Below are positions 1 to 6,774 of a DNA stretch of 18,581 nt, in pieces. Under the pieces are notes generated by a model. That model saw only the letters and a list, made by a program, of their open reading frames with translations. It did not search any database and was not told where the DNA came from. Source of the stretch: JBDTMC01 sp039934475. GTDB lineage: Bacteria > Acidobacteriota > Terriglobia > Bryobacterales > Bryobacteraceae. Where the stretch lies: the NCBI GenBank assembly GCA_039934475.1, contig JBDTMC010000112.1:1-18581 (forward strand), given 5' to 3'. How positions within the stretch are numbered: the stretch's first letter is position 1; every line of letters begins with the position of its first letter. Position numbers and translations under genes: made by a program.

Positions 1-216
1 CTCCATCTTGGCCACCCGCGACTGGCTCGACCCCAGTCGCTCCGCCAGCGCGGCCTGAGTCATGCCTCTCCGTTCCCGAAGTTCTCGCACGCCGCCGGCA
101 AGGGCAAGCTTCAACTCGAGAAACCGGCTCTCCTCTTCAGTCAGTTGAAGGAACTGCGAGGCGTCTCCGGATACCCAACCCGCACGTTCCAAGCGCTTCT
201 TCTTCCCACTGTCCAT
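1..216 (-). CDS. XRE-family helix-turn-helix regulator, N-terminal part (cut by window edge)
   Basis: Reading leftward from an ATG at 216-214, the frame stays open for 72 codons to the window edge, so the C-terminus is missing. Residues about 24-72 include LTEEESRFLELKLALAGGV and then RRGMTQAALAERLGSSQSRV, a typical XRE/Cro helix-turn-helix. A GGAG Shine-Dalgarno lies just upstream of the start (about 227-230 on the plus strand). Small proteins with this layout are often HigA-type antitoxins or free-standing regulators. No toxin gene lies on the upstream side, because mutL diverges from there; any partner would be downstream, outside the window. The DNA-binding role is well supported, the antitoxin role is a guess. 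Confidence 0.85.
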   Translation of the reverse strand, partial: MDSGKKKRLERAGWVSGDASQFLQLTEEESRFLELKLALAGGVRELRERRGMTQAALAERLGSSQSRVAKME

Positions 217-296
217 GCTCACTCCTTCTCCTCTATCACCGGCGGAATACCTCAGATGCAGGGCCAACAATCGCCCCGCCCTCAATCCCATCGTGC

Positions 297-302
297 TACA
301 AC
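297..302 (+). promoter_or_regulatory. Candidate -10 box for leaderless mutL transcript
   Basis: TGCTACAAC at 294-302 resembles an extended -10 (TGn plus TACAAC, 4 of 6 matches). It ends 6 nt before the TTG start of mutL, which has no Shine-Dalgarno. Transcription would begin at about the start codon. No -35 is visible. Confidence 0.25.
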
Positions 303-308
303 CGTTAC

Positions 309-2222
309 TTGGGCCGCATTCGCATCCTCTCCGATAACGTCGCCAATAAAATCGCCGCCGGCGAAGTCGTCGAACGTCCCGCCTCCGTCGTCAAAGAACT
401 GCTCGAAAATTCCCTCGACGCCGGTGCCACCGACATCCGAGTAGACATCGAATCCGGAGGCCGCCGCCTCATTCGCATCACCGACAACGGCTGCGGCATG
501 ATGCGCGACGACGCCCTGCTCGCCTTTGAGCGTCACGCCACCAGCAAACTCTCCGACGTCAAAGACCTCCTCACCATCGCCACCCTCGGCTTCCGCGGCG
601 AAGCCCTCCCGTCTATCGCCTCCGTCTCGCGCCTCTTGCTCGAAACCCGCGCCCGCGAAGAGACCACCGGAACCCGTGTCGAAATCGCCGGCGGCAAACT
701 CCTCCACTGCGACGAAGCCGCCCTCCCCGTCGGCACCGTCATCACCGTGCGCGATCTTTTCTTCAACGTTCCCGCACGCAAGAAATTCCTCCGCTCAGAG
801 CAGACGGAACTGGCCCACATCGCGTCCCTGGTCACCCACTACAGCCTCGCCCATCCGGAGAAAACCTTCCACCTTCGCAACGGCGCCAATGACCTTCTTC
901 TTGTCACGCCCGTCGAACAGCCCCGCGAACGCGTCTTTCAGGTCTTCGGAGCGCAGATCCTCGAAGAACTGGTTGACCTCGGATCGCAAGAGCGCCAACT
1001 CCCCCCCGGTCCCAACGCTGAGCCAGGCGAAGAAGGTCACGTCTTCCTCCTCCGCGGCTTCGTCAGCCGCCCGCAGGTGCAAAAGCTCAATCGCAATTCG
1101 CTCTTCCTCTTCGTCAATGGCCGTCTCATCAAAGACCGCCTTCTCCTTCATGCCATCACTGCGGCCTATCACAACCTCATCCCGCCGGCGTGTTATCCCT
1201 TCGCCCTCCTCTTCCTCTATTGCGATGCGGAAGAGGTAGACGTCAACGTCCATCCCTCCAAAACCGAAGTCCGCTTCCGCAATTCATCCGTAGTCCACGA
1301 TTTCGTGCGTGATGCCATCCGCGGGGTTCTCATGGAGTCCCGCCCCGTCTCCGCCATGCCTCTGCCCGCCAGCTCTCCGGCCCTTCAACCCCAACCGGGC
1401 GCGGCCCTTCCCTATTCCGAGTTCTCGCAATCCATGGAAGAGGCGCGCATCCAGGAAGCCGCCGCAGCGCCCGAGCCGGATCTCCTTACGTTCACCATCC
1501 CGCCCGCACCCCGCCTTGATTTCGGCGGCGCCACCATCTCACTCGCCTCTGAGCCCCAACCCACCCTCCGCTTGAAAGTCCCCGACACCCACGGCGGCTT
1601 TCCCGCCGGAACGCTCATCGACGCCGGAGCCTCCATGGCGGTCCTTCGCGATCTCCGCCCTCTCGGCCAGTTGCACGAGAGCTTCATCATCGCCGCCGGC
1701 CGCGATGGCCTCTGGATCATCGATCAACACGTCGCCCACGAACGCGTCTTATTTGAGAAGGTGCTCCGCTCCCGCGCCTCCGGCCGGGTGGAGATGCAGC
1801 GTCTCCTCATGCCCATCCTCATCGAACTCACCGCCGCTCAACTCATCGAATACGCGCGCATCGCCGCTGAGCTAAACGCGATGGGCTTTGAAACCGAACC
1901 CTTCGGCACCCGCACCATCGCCGTTCAGGCCGTCCCCTCCGACGTCGGCATCGGCGAAGTGGAACGCATCCTCTACGAAGTGCTCGAGATCGCCGAAGGG
2001 GAACTCCGCCGCCTCTCCGTTGACGACATCCGCCGCGGTATCGCCGCCACCGTCGCCTGCCGCGCCGCCATCAAAATCAACATGCCTCTCGAGATGACCA
2101 AAATGCGGTGGCTCCTAGGTGCCCTCGCCGAAACCGACTGCCCCATGAGCTGCCCCCACGGCCGCCCCGTCGCCCTCCGCTACGCTACCCGCGAAATCCT
2201 CCGCTCCTTCCATCGCATATAA
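309..2222 (+). CDS. mutL: DNA mismatch repair protein MutL (endonuclease type)
   Basis: MutL couples mismatch recognition by MutS to strand incision. The N-terminal GHKL ATPase is clear: KELLENSLDAGA (motif I), DNGCGM (motif II) and LGFRGEALPSI (motif III). The C-terminal dimerisation/nuclease domain carries DQHVAHERVLFE (residues 472-483), matching the metal-binding pattern DQHA-x2-E-x4-E with Ala replaced by Val. It also has ACR at 583-585 and CPHGRP at 615-620, so it should be a nicking MutL as in bacteria without MutH. The length of 637 residues is normal. The start is a TTG; the family begins MGRIRIL here and there is no upstream in-frame ATG or GTG nearby. No Shine-Dalgarno is seen. mutS is not in the window. 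Confidence 0.97.
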   Translation: MGRIRILSDNVANKIAAGEVVERPASVVKELLENSLDAGATDIRVDIESGGRRLIRITDNGCGMMRDDALLAFERHATSKLSDVKDLLTIATLGFRGEALPSIASVSRLLLETRAREETTGTRVEIAGGKLLHCDEAALPVGTVITVRDLFFNVPARKKFLRSEQTELAHIASLVTHYSLAHPEKTFHLRNGANDLLLVTPVEQPRERVFQVFGAQILEELVDLGSQERQLPPGPNAEPGEEGHVFLLRGFVSRPQVQKLNRNSLFLFVNGRLIKDRLLLHAITAAYHNLIPPACYPFALLFLYCDAEEVDVNVHPSKTEVRFRNSSVVHDFVRDAIRGVLMESRPVSAMPLPASSPALQPQPGAALPYSEFSQSMEEARIQEAAAAPEPDLLTFTIPPAPRLDFGGATISLASEPQPTLRLKVPDTHGGFPAGTLIDAGASMAVLRDLRPLGQLHESFIIAAGRDGLWIIDQHVAHERVLFEKVLRSRASGRVEMQRLLMPILIELTAAQLIEYARIAAELNAMGFETEPFGTRTIAVQAVPSDVGIGEVERILYEVLEIAEGELRRLSVDDIRRGIAATVACRAAIKINMPLEMTKMRWLLGALAETDCPMSCPHGRPVALRYATREILRSFHRI

Positions 2223-2223
2223 T
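2218..2223 (+). promoter_or_regulatory. Candidate -10 box (TATAAT) at the mutL stop
   Basis: A perfect TATAAT overlaps the mutL stop codon, in a very GC-rich setting, 12 nt before the ATG of the small ORF at 2236. That ORF lacks a Shine-Dalgarno. No good -35 is seen. It could drive the small ORF and the YeiH gene on a transcript with a very short leader, or it may be chance. Confidence 0.3.
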
Positions 2224-2235
2224 CAGCGTCTATCC

Positions 2236-2358
2236 ATGTCCAAGCCCAACTCCGCGCCACGCCAGCCACTCATCACTCTCGATTGGTGGGCTGTCCTCCT
2301 CTCGCTAGCCGTCGCCCTCCTCATTAAATCCGGAATCCTCAGGAGCATCCCATGGTAG
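2236..2358 (+). CDS. Small single-pass membrane ORF, detached first segment of the YeiH-type transporter
   Basis: This 40-residue ORF starts 14 nt after mutL. Its second half, with LDWWAVLLSLAVALLIKSGI, is one hydrophobic helix after a polar N-terminus. Its stop codon overlaps the start of the transporter gene (ATG at 2352; 7 nt shared, different frame), and the transporter's AGGAG Shine-Dalgarno lies inside it, so the two are probably translationally coupled. From memory, longer members of the sulfate-exporter (YeiH/UPF0324) family begin with a similar DWWAV helix, which suggests this ORF is that helix encoded separately. It has no Shine-Dalgarno of its own. Alternatives are a frameshift mutation or sequencing error in a longer gene, or a non-translated stretch. 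Confidence 0.5.
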   Translation: MSKPNSAPRQPLITLDWWAVLLSLAVALLIKSGILRSIPW

Positions 2359-3404
2359 CGGTCGCGCGTCGTTTCCTCGCCCTCCTTCCCGGCATCCTAC
2401 TGCTTGCCGCCCTCGGCTATCTCGGCAAGCTCACCGAACAATCCATTGCCCGCTACGCCAAGGCCAATCACATCTTCCTGCCCAACATTGAATACGTCCT
2501 CTGGGCCATCGTCTTCGGCTTGATCGTCGCCAACACCACCGGCGTCCCAAAGCTCTTCCGCCCCGGCGTCGACACCTACGAATTCTGGCTCAAAGCCGGC
2601 ATCGTTCTCCTCGGAGTCCGCTTCGTCCTCGGTGACATCATGCGTATGGGAGGCGTCAGCCTCGCCTGTGTTGCCGTCGAACTCGTCCTCTCCCTCGTCT
2701 TCATGACCTACCTCGGCCGCCTCTTCCACCTCTCCCCCAAACTCACCAGCTTGCTCGCCATCGGCTCTTCCATCTGCGGCGTTTCCGCCATCATCGCCGC
2801 CAAAGGAGCCATCGATGCCGACGATGAAGACACCTCCTACGCCATCGCCGCCATCCTCGCCCTGGGAGCCTTCAGCCTCTTCGCCTTCCCCGCCATCGGT
2901 CACTTCCTCGGAATGAGCGATCAGTCTTTTGGATTGTGGGCCGGACTCGCCGTCGACAACACCGCCGAAGCCACCGCCGCCGGAGCCCTCTATTCCGACG
3001 CCGCCGGAAAATTCGCCGTCCTCGCCAAGACCGCCCGCAACGCCACAATCGGCTTCGTCGTCCTCGGCTACGCCATCTATTGGGCCGGCAAGTCGCAAGC
3101 GTCAACAATCGACAACAAAGCCAGCTTCCTCTGGCAGAAGTTTCCCAAATTCGTCCTCGGCTTCCTCCTCATCTCTACGCTCACAACCATCGGCTTCTTC
3201 TCCAAACCGCAAATCACCGACATCGCCAATCTCTCGCGCTGGGCCTTCCTCCTCACCTTCGCCGGAGTCGGCCTCCGCACCAACATCCGTGAGATGAGCA
3301 AACAGGGCATCCGTCCCTTCCTCGTCGGAGCCATCGGCGAATTCGCGATCGCCCTAATTACGCTCTTGATGGTGCTCGCTATCGCCCATTTTCAACTGGC
3401 GTAA
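2352..3404 (+). CDS. YeiH-family putative sulfate exporter (UPF0324 membrane protein)
   Basis: This is a polytopic inner-membrane protein of 350 residues with roughly ten hydrophobic segments, about the length of E. coli YeiH. Family-type stretches are YVLWAIVFGLIVANT, FWLKAGIVLLGVRF, IGSSICGVSAIIAA and the C-terminal FAGVGLRTNI. The family is annotated as putative sulfate exporter; the substrate is not proven for most members. The start at 2352 is supported by AGGAG at 2341-2345, 6 nt upstream. It overlaps the preceding small ORF by 7 nt, which likely couples their translation. The first helix found in longer homologues seems to be supplied by that small ORF. There is no adjacent LysR regulator. 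Confidence 0.88.
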   Translation: MVAVARRFLALLPGILLLAALGYLGKLTEQSIARYAKANHIFLPNIEYVLWAIVFGLIVANTTGVPKLFRPGVDTYEFWLKAGIVLLGVRFVLGDIMRMGGVSLACVAVELVLSLVFMTYLGRLFHLSPKLTSLLAIGSSICGVSAIIAAKGAIDADDEDTSYAIAAILALGAFSLFAFPAIGHFLGMSDQSFGLWAGLAVDNTAEATAAGALYSDAAGKFAVLAKTARNATIGFVVLGYAIYWAGKSQASTIDNKASFLWQKFPKFVLGFLLISTLTTIGFFSKPQITDIANLSRWAFLLTFAGVGLRTNIREMSKQGIRPFLVGAIGEFAIALITLLMVLAIAHFQLA

Positions 3405-3419
3405 AAAATCACTTCCCCC

Positions 3420-3447
3420 TGTCGATTCCCACACCCCCTCATTCGAC
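3420..3447 (+). promoter_or_regulatory. Candidate ECF42-dependent promoter of the DGPF-sigma operon
   Basis: TGTCGA (3420-3425) and CGAC (3444-3447) are separated by 18 nt and lie 55 nt before the GTG start of the first DGPF gene. As I recall from work on Streptomyces ECF42 sigma factors, their promoters carry TGTCGA at -35 and CG(A/T)C at -10, so both boxes match. The operon encodes an ECF42 sigma factor, which points to autoregulation. Confidence 0.6.
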
Positions 3448-3502
3448 GTCATTACAGATGGGGAACAGTGCTACCCAGCTGTCCACAACAAGGAGAAATC
3501 CC

Positions 3503-3922
3503 GTGAAGTTCATGATGATCGTAAAGGCCAGCAAAGAATCCGAAGCTGGCATGATGCCCGGCGAAGAGATGCTCGACGCCATGACCAAATACAACGAAGA
3601 ACTGGTGAAAGCCGGCGTCCTCCTCGATGCCACCGGTCTCCATCCCACCTCCAGAGGTAAGCGCATCCACTTCTCGGCCGGCAAACGCACCATCGTCGAT
3701 GGCCCTTTCACCGAGTCCAAGGAACTCATCGCCGGATACTGGATCATTCAAGCGAAGTCCTGGGAAGAGGCGATGGAATGGGCCCGCCGCGCCCCCGCTC
3801 CCATGGAGCATGGCGAAGGCGAAATCGAAATCCGGCAGTTCTTCGAACTCGATGACTTCGCTCCCAGCCCCGCCATCGATCGCGCTCGCGAACTCGGCAA
3901 ACAACTCGACACGACTAAGTAA
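3503..3922 (+). CDS. DGPF/YCII-domain protein (first copy)
   Basis: This small cytosolic protein of 139 residues belongs to the YCII-related family (PF03795). It carries the DGPF signature at residues 66-69, followed by TESKELIAGYWI, and the usual start MKFMMIVKAS. The start chosen is GTG at 3503, because AAGGAG (3490-3495) sits 7 nt before it and it matches the family's N-terminus; an ATG at 3458 would add 15 residues with no ribosome site. DGPF proteins have a dimeric alpha/beta-barrel fold of unclear biochemical function and are the classic genomic partners of ECF42 sigma factors. It is first in a three-gene operon and ends 16 nt before the next start. What it senses or does is unknown. 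Confidence 0.92.
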   Translation: MKFMMIVKASKESEAGMMPGEEMLDAMTKYNEELVKAGVLLDATGLHPTSRGKRIHFSAGKRTIVDGPFTESKELIAGYWIIQAKSWEEAMEWARRAPAPMEHGEGEIEIRQFFELDDFAPSPAIDRARELGKQLDTTK

Positions 3923-3938
3923 CAACAGGAGACACATT

Positions 3939-4304
3939 ATGAAATTCCTAAGCGTCTATAAAACAGCGGAAGTGAATGGCCCTCCCACCCAGGAGGAAAT
4001 GGCCTCCATGGGGAAGCTGATTGAGGAAGGGATGACCGCCGGCTGGCTCCTCTCCGTCGAAGGCTGCCTACCCAGCGCGGCCGGAGCGCGCGTTCGCCTC
4101 TCCGATCAAAAAGTCACCGTCACCGACGGGCCCTTCACCGAAGCCAAGGAACTCATCGGCGGCCTCGCCATCCTCAAGGCTGATTCCAAGGCGGAGGCCA
4201 TCGAACTGGTGCGCAAATTCCTCCGCGTCGCCGGTGATGGCGAGTGCGAATTGCGGCAGCTGTTTGAGCCCGGCTCCGATACCCCGCCTCCCTGCGGCGC
4301 GTAA
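3939..4304 (+). CDS. DGPF/YCII-domain protein (second copy)
   Basis: This 121-residue paralogue of the preceding protein has DGPF at residues 63-66, followed by TEAKELIGGLAIL, and a start MKFLSVYKTAEV. AGGAGA at 3927-3932 is a good Shine-Dalgarno 6 nt before the ATG. Its stop (TAA, 4302-4304) shares one base with the ATG of the sigma factor gene (TAATG), so sigma factor translation is probably coupled to it. The two DGPF proteins are clearly diverged in sequence, so the duplication is old. The function is unknown beyond association with the ECF42 regulon. Confidence 0.92.
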   Translation: MKFLSVYKTAEVNGPPTQEEMASMGKLIEEGMTAGWLLSVEGCLPSAAGARVRLSDQKVTVTDGPFTEAKELIGGLAILKADSKAEAIELVRKFLRVAGDGECELRQLFEPGSDTPPPCGA

Positions 4305-5545
4305 TGTCCCCTTCAAGCACTCATCGCGCCATCGACGCCGTCTGGAGAATCGAGTCGGCCCGCCTCATCGCGGGCCTTGCTCGCATCGTCCGCGACGTCG
4401 GCCTGGCCGAAGAACTGGCCCAGGATGCCCTCGTCGCTGCCCTTGAGCGGTGGCCGCAGTCAGGCGTCCCGGACAACCCCGGCGCCTGGCTCATGGCCAC
4501 CGCCAAGCACCGCGCCATCGATCACTTTCGCCGCAACAAGCTCCTCGAGCGCAAGCACGCCGAACTCGCCCGCGAGTTGGAATCCCAGCAGGAACCCGAT
4601 ATGCTCAACGATTTCGGCGACGACCTTCTCCGTCTGCTCTTCGTCTCCTGTCATCCCGTGCTCTCCACCGAAGCGCGCGTCGCCCTCACGCTTCGGCTGC
4701 TCGGAGGCCTGACAACGCCAGAGATCGCTCGCGCCTATCTAGTCTCCGAATCCACAGTGGCCCAGCGCATCGTCCGTGCCAAACGCACTCTTACCGAAGC
4801 GCGCGTTCCCTTTGAAGTCCCCCACGGTCCCGATCTCGCCGCCCGCCTTCAGTCCGTTCTCGAAGTAATCTACCTCATCTTTAACGAAGGCTACTCTGCC
4901 ACCGCCGGAGAAGACTGGATGCGGCCCGCTCTTTGCGAGGATGCTCTCCGCTTGGGACGCATTCTCGCCGAACTCGTGCCCAAGGATCCCGAGGTGCACG
5001 GTCTGGTAGCGTTGATGGAGATTCAGGCCTCGCGCCTTCACGCCCGCACCCGCCCCACTGGCGAGCCCATCCTCCTCCTCGATCAGGACCGTACCCGTTG
5101 GGACCGCATCCTCATCCGTCGTGGCCTCGCCGCCCTCCAGCGAGCCGAAAACCTCGGTGGAGCCCTCGGCCCCTACGCGCTACAAGCCGCCATCGCCGCC
5201 TGCCATGCCCGAGCCACAACCGCCGCCGAAACCGACTGGAGTCGCATCGCCGCGTTATACGATGCACTCTCCCAACTCACCCCATCCCCCGTAATCGATC
5301 TCAATCGAGCCGTAGCCCTCTCCATGGCCTTCGGCCCCCAAGCCGGCTTAGATCTTCTGGATACTCTGCTCTCCGAGCCCACCCTCAAGTCCTATCACCT
5401 CTTGCCCGCGGTCCGAGGCGACTTCCTCACCAAACTAGGCCGTCACGCCGAAGCCCGGCTTGAATTCAAACGCGCCGCCGCCCTCACCCAAAACACCCGC
5501 GAGCGCGCCCTCCTCCTCTCCCGAGCCGCCGTGGCAGAGGCTTAA
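4304..5545 (+). CDS. ECF42-type RNA polymerase sigma factor with C-terminal TPR-like extension
   Basis: This 413-residue protein is about twice the length of a simple ECF sigma factor. Residues about 8-80 form sigma region 2 (ELAQDALVAALERWP, then AWLMATAKHRAIDHFRR). Residues about 115-165 form region 4, with the helix-turn-helix TTPEIARAYLVSESTVAQRI. The rest, including VIYLIFNEGYSA, is the long helical extension typical of ECF42 (SigJ/DUF6596-like plus tetratricopeptide-like repeats). ECF42 factors usually lack an anti-sigma factor and are controlled through this extension; none is encoded nearby. It follows the second DGPF gene with a TAATG overlap. The matching promoter at 3420-3447 suggests it activates its own operon. 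The inducing signal cannot be read from the sequence. Confidence 0.93.
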   Translation: MSPSSTHRAIDAVWRIESARLIAGLARIVRDVGLAEELAQDALVAALERWPQSGVPDNPGAWLMATAKHRAIDHFRRNKLLERKHAELARELESQQEPDMLNDFGDDLLRLLFVSCHPVLSTEARVALTLRLLGGLTTPEIARAYLVSESTVAQRIVRAKRTLTEARVPFEVPHGPDLAARLQSVLEVIYLIFNEGYSATAGEDWMRPALCEDALRLGRILAELVPKDPEVHGLVALMEIQASRLHARTRPTGEPILLLDQDRTRWDRILIRRGLAALQRAENLGGALGPYALQAAIAACHARATTAAETDWSRIAALYDALSQLTPSPVIDLNRAVALSMAFGPQAGLDLLDTLLSEPTLKSYHLLPAVRGDFLTKLGRHAEARLEFKRAAALTQNTRERALLLSRAAVAEA

Positions 5546-5635
5546 AAACCGAACCGCGACACTCGGATAACGCCCGCCCGCGGCCCCATGCTAAGATTCG
5601 AGTGACTAGCAGAACAGTCCCGCGACCTTCTGATC

Positions 5636-5641
5636 TATACC
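5636..5641 (+). promoter_or_regulatory. Candidate -10 box before the secreted hypothetical gene
   Basis: TATACC lies 10 nt before the ATG at 5652, where no Shine-Dalgarno is present. A second -10-like element, TGCTAAGAT (5589-5597, extended -10), lies further upstream. Neither has a convincing -35. Confidence 0.25.
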
Positions 5642-5651
5642 TGTTACTCCA

Positions 5652-6239
5652 ATGCCCAAAGTCTCGATCTTACTGTTACTTTTATTCACCGTTCCGGACG
5701 TCCTCGTCTCACAGCCGCCACCCGAAGCGCAGAAGATGCTTGGTCTCTTTGATCGATTGCGAGCCGCTGATGCGGCCCGTGCCGCGGGGCACCCACAGCC
5801 TGTGTCCTTCCACCTCACCGGCGACGAGGTAAATTCGTACATGCGCTATAGCCTGCGTGCGACACCCCGGCCGGGCCTTGATTCAGTGACGGTTAAGTTC
5901 TTCGACCACAACTATGTGTCTATCTATAGCATTCTAGATTTTGACGCAGTGGAGCGCTGGAAACCCGGAACCATCCCCTCACTTCTGCGGCCGGTCCTCA
6001 GCGGCAAGAAATCCATCTGGACCGATTTCCGGATCCGCGCCGAGAACAGCAAAGCGACCCTTTCTGTTGAAAAAGCCTATTGCAACGACATCCGCCTACC
6101 CGCGTTCCTGGTCGAGAAGATGATCGCCATCGTCGCCGCTCGTCAGCCGGAACACTACGACACCAGCAAACCCCTACCCCTCCCCTTTGGCCTACGCGAA
6201 ATCCACACCACCCCCCAAACGATCAACGGATCGAATTAG
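5652..6239 (+). CDS. Secreted protein of unknown function
   Basis: I do not recognise this 195-residue protein. It begins with a clear export signal: Lys at position 3, then a run of Leu and Ile, ending near VSQPPPEA (about residues 1-22). The mature part contains FHLTGDEVNSYMRYSLR, a central beta-rich region with one Cys, and a C-terminal proline-rich LPLPFGLREIH. The alternation and the closing segment are reminiscent of LmeA/DUF2993-like lipid-binding beta proteins, but this is only an impression. It is a lone gene between the sigma operon and the gene-free stretch, and its C-ending codons match the left part of the window. Confidence 0.7.
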   Translation: MPKVSILLLLLFTVPDVLVSQPPPEAQKMLGLFDRLRAADAARAAGHPQPVSFHLTGDEVNSYMRYSLRATPRPGLDSVTVKFFDHNYVSIYSILDFDAVERWKPGTIPSLLRPVLSGKKSIWTDFRIRAENSKATLSVEKAYCNDIRLPAFLVEKMIAIVAARQPEHYDTSKPLPLPFGLREIHTTPQTINGSN

Positions 6240-6774
6240 AAACTCCGCCCGCGATTCGCGCTACGGAATCTCCAGCCGGAGCAGCACTCCCAATTCGCGC
6301 CGGTCATCGTTTAACCGCTGCTTCTTTGACACAAAAAGGTGAATGGATGACGGGCATCGTATCTAGGCGCGCTCAGCACAGCGGTGTCGCTGGGGAATAC
6401 TCAGGACTGAGCATCAATTGCGCCCAGCGTCCCACCCACGAGTCGGGAAACCTGATGCGCCACATAAACCTCAGTTCTTCCAGGGCTGGGAACTGGTTGG
6501 GAGTGGACAGTCGACTGGTAGAGCTATTTTCAATCATCAGAACGTTCTGGCCAGAGCGGCAATCAAGTGGGCAAACGAAAGGTGCCTCGTGGAGGGTCGT
6601 AGAGGAACGTTGGCAGCGTGGTTCGCGTTTCGGTCCGAGGACGACGACGCTCGGTGACTCGAAGTGTGGACGCAGCCTCCGATGTTTTCCTATTTAAACA
6701 TTGGCTGCCTGTTATAATCGATGGTTTCGCCACGCTTGAAAAGTGTCTGAGGGAGTTATTACGACAGGAGGACT
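6240..6774. other. Gene-free stretch of 535 bp before the glycan module
   Basis: No open frame here shows family motifs, a plausible start or a ribosome site. Base composition becomes less GC-rich across it, and it marks the change from C-ending to mixed codon use. It holds a TTGACA (6326-6331) without a matching -10, short inverted repeats such as CTCAG-ga-CTGAG (about 6400-6411), and the extended -10 at 6710-6718. No tRNA or transposon end was seen. It may be a long 5' region or the remains of decayed sequence. Confidence 0.5.
6710..6718 (+). promoter_or_regulatory. Extended -10 promoter for the glycan module
   Basis: TGTTATAAT is a perfect extended -10 (TGn plus TATAAT). It predicts transcription from about 6725, giving a leader of about 50 nt before the ATG at 6775, which has its own AGGAGG. 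The -35 region is poor, as is usual for extended -10 promoters. Confidence 0.5.

Noticed and set aside
1..216. Assignment of the HTH fragment as a HigA antitoxin
   Set aside because: No toxin gene is visible on the side within the window and the C-terminus is cut off, so only the HTH family is claimed.
282..1253. Long open frames opposite and out of frame to mutL
   Set aside because: They are low-complexity shadows created by the strongly C-ending codons of mutL and show no family motifs; the same holds for shadows in yeiH, the sigma factor gene and the propeller gene.
3458..3502. Upstream ATG for the first DGPF protein
   Set aside because: The GTG at 3503 has AAGGAG at proper distance and the family-type start; the ATG has neither.
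6441..6454. A 14-base run resembling cloning-vector sequence (AGTCGGGAAACCTG)
   Set aside because: Bases on both sides do not continue the vector sequence as I remember it, so a chance match is more likely than contamination.
6080..6697. Open frame of 205 codons spanning the end of the secreted protein gene and the gene-free stretch
   Set aside because: It starts inside another gene in a different frame, has no ribosome site and gives an unordered Arg/Ser-rich product.
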